From the NCBI GenBank assembly GCA_963725895.1, contig CAVSAJ010000003.1, forward strand, positions 124,001 through 188,000: 64,000 nucleotides of DNA, in the 5' to 3' direction. Position numbers and translations under genes: made by a program. Of this stretch, positions 63,445 to 64,000 are shown one piece after another; position 1 is the stretch's first letter, and the number at the start of each line of letters is the position of its first letter. Below the pieces are notes generated by a model. The model ran no database searches. It worked only from the letters and a program-made list of their open reading frames with translations, and had not been told where the DNA came from. The stretch comes from Bog-473 sp963725895. Its GTDB lineage: Bacteria > Actinomycetota > Acidimicrobiia > Acidimicrobiales > RAAP-2.

Positions 63445-64000
63445 GCGCCGTGACCGCCGGCGTGCGCGCGGCGATCCTGCCGGGTACCGCACTCAGCACC
63501 ACCGCGAGCACCAGCGCGCTCAGCGCAGCCACGGCGATCGACACGACCGGGATGACCGGGGCTGGGACCGCGCCGATCTCCTCGGCGAACAGCGTCCACA
63601 GCCATCGCCCGAGCGCCACCCCCAGCGGCACCCCGACGACGACCCCCACGACCGCGACGATGCCTGCCTGCCAGACGACGCTCGATTGCAGTTGTCGGGG
63701 CGTGAAGCCGATCGCCTTCAAGATGGCCAGCTCGCGACGCCGTCGGCGCACCGACGCGACGAGGGTGAGACCGAGGGCACACGTCGCGCCCGCTGCCAGC
63801 GCGACCGCGAGCAGCAGCGGCGTCAGGCCCATCGACCGGTAGTTGACGATCTGGGCCGGCCGCTGCACCGCGAGCACCGACGCCTGGTTGCCGCCGCACA
63901 CGGAGTTGGCGGGCTCCGTGGCGAGCACCCGCGACGCGGAGGTGGCCAACTGCTGCGCGGCCCGGTGCGCGGTGGCGGCGCCCGACGCACCGACCGCCGT
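63431..64000 (-). CDS. FtsX-like ABC transporter permease, C-terminal part
   Basis: The frame is open to the right edge, so the N-terminal part lies outside. The visible 189 residues end with three transmembrane helices in the FtsX/MacB pattern: LLLAVALAAGATCALGLTL, the cytoplasmic loop RRRRELAILKAIGFTPRQLQ (diagnostic R-x-E-x-A-x-L-x-A-x-G), VAVVGVVVGVPLGVALG and VSIAVAALSALVLAVVLSAVPG. Such permeases extrude lipids or peptides or transmit force to cell-wall hydrolases. The partner ATPase is not visible. Confidence 0.85.
   Translation of the reverse strand, partial: TAVGASGAATAHRAAQQLATSASRVLATEPANSVCGGNQASVLAVQRPAQIVNYRSMGLTPLLLAVALAAGATCALGLTLVASVRRRRRELAILKAIGFTPRQLQSSVVWQAGIVAVVGVVVGVPLGVALGRWLWTLFAEEIGAVPAPVIPVVSIAVAALSALVLAVVLSAVPGRIAARTPAVTALSAE

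Overview
The window is 64 kb of high-GC bacterial chromosome. It carries the core transcription and translation genes in the order typical of Actinomycetota. An ethylmalonyl-CoA (EMC) pathway gene set, long low-complexity ribosomal protein tails and the gene order make an Acidimicrobiia-like actinobacterium a reasonable guess. That placement is inference; no 16S rRNA gene is present.

Layout. 1-1.2 kb: end of a membrane glycosyltransferase gene and an acetyltransferase gene. 1.3-6 kb: tRNA-Thr, tRNA-Met, rpmG, tRNA-Trp, secE, nusG, rplK, rplA, a structured leader, rplJ, rplL. 6-14.2 kb: rpoB and rpoC behind two tandem promoters. 14.3-18.5 kb: sulfate activation (cysD, fused cysNC) and a membrane-anchored beta-propeller protein. 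18.5-31 kb: a metabolic region with methylmalonyl/ethylmalonyl-CoA epimerase, ccr, thiolase, 3-hydroxyacyl-CoA dehydrogenase, ethylmalonyl-CoA mutase and acyl-CoA carboxylase beta and epsilon genes. It also holds aspartate kinase, a SixA-like phosphatase, two cyclophilins, an S51-like protein and a DUF4031 protein. 31.2-39 kb: a branched-chain amino-acid type ABC transporter operon (livG, livF, two unrecognised membrane proteins, livK, fused livHM). 39-43.4 kb: str operon (rpsL, rpsG, fusA, tuf). 43.5-63.4 kb: S10, spc and alpha operons through truA, with adk, map, a GT4 glycosyltransferase and a PadR regulator between secY and infA. 63.4-64 kb: end of an FtsX-like permease gene.

How the genes work together. 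Thiolase, 3-hydroxyacyl-CoA dehydrogenase, Ccr, epimerase, ethylmalonyl-CoA mutase and acyl-CoA carboxylase cover most of the early EMC route from acetyl-CoA to C5 intermediates; crotonase and the later enzymes are not here. The metabolic and transporter genes fill about 25 kb between rpoC and rpsL, which are usually close in actinobacteria.

Two things stand out. First, NusG, L10, RpoC, L4, L22, S3, L29 and S17 carry long low-complexity extensions or inserts, several encoded by in-frame tandem repeats. Second, at least a dozen single-base frame breaks lie in genes that must be functional (rpoB, rpoC, tuf, rpsC, rplD, rplJ, cysNC, truA and others). These most likely are sequence errors, so each such gene is given as one feature across the break.
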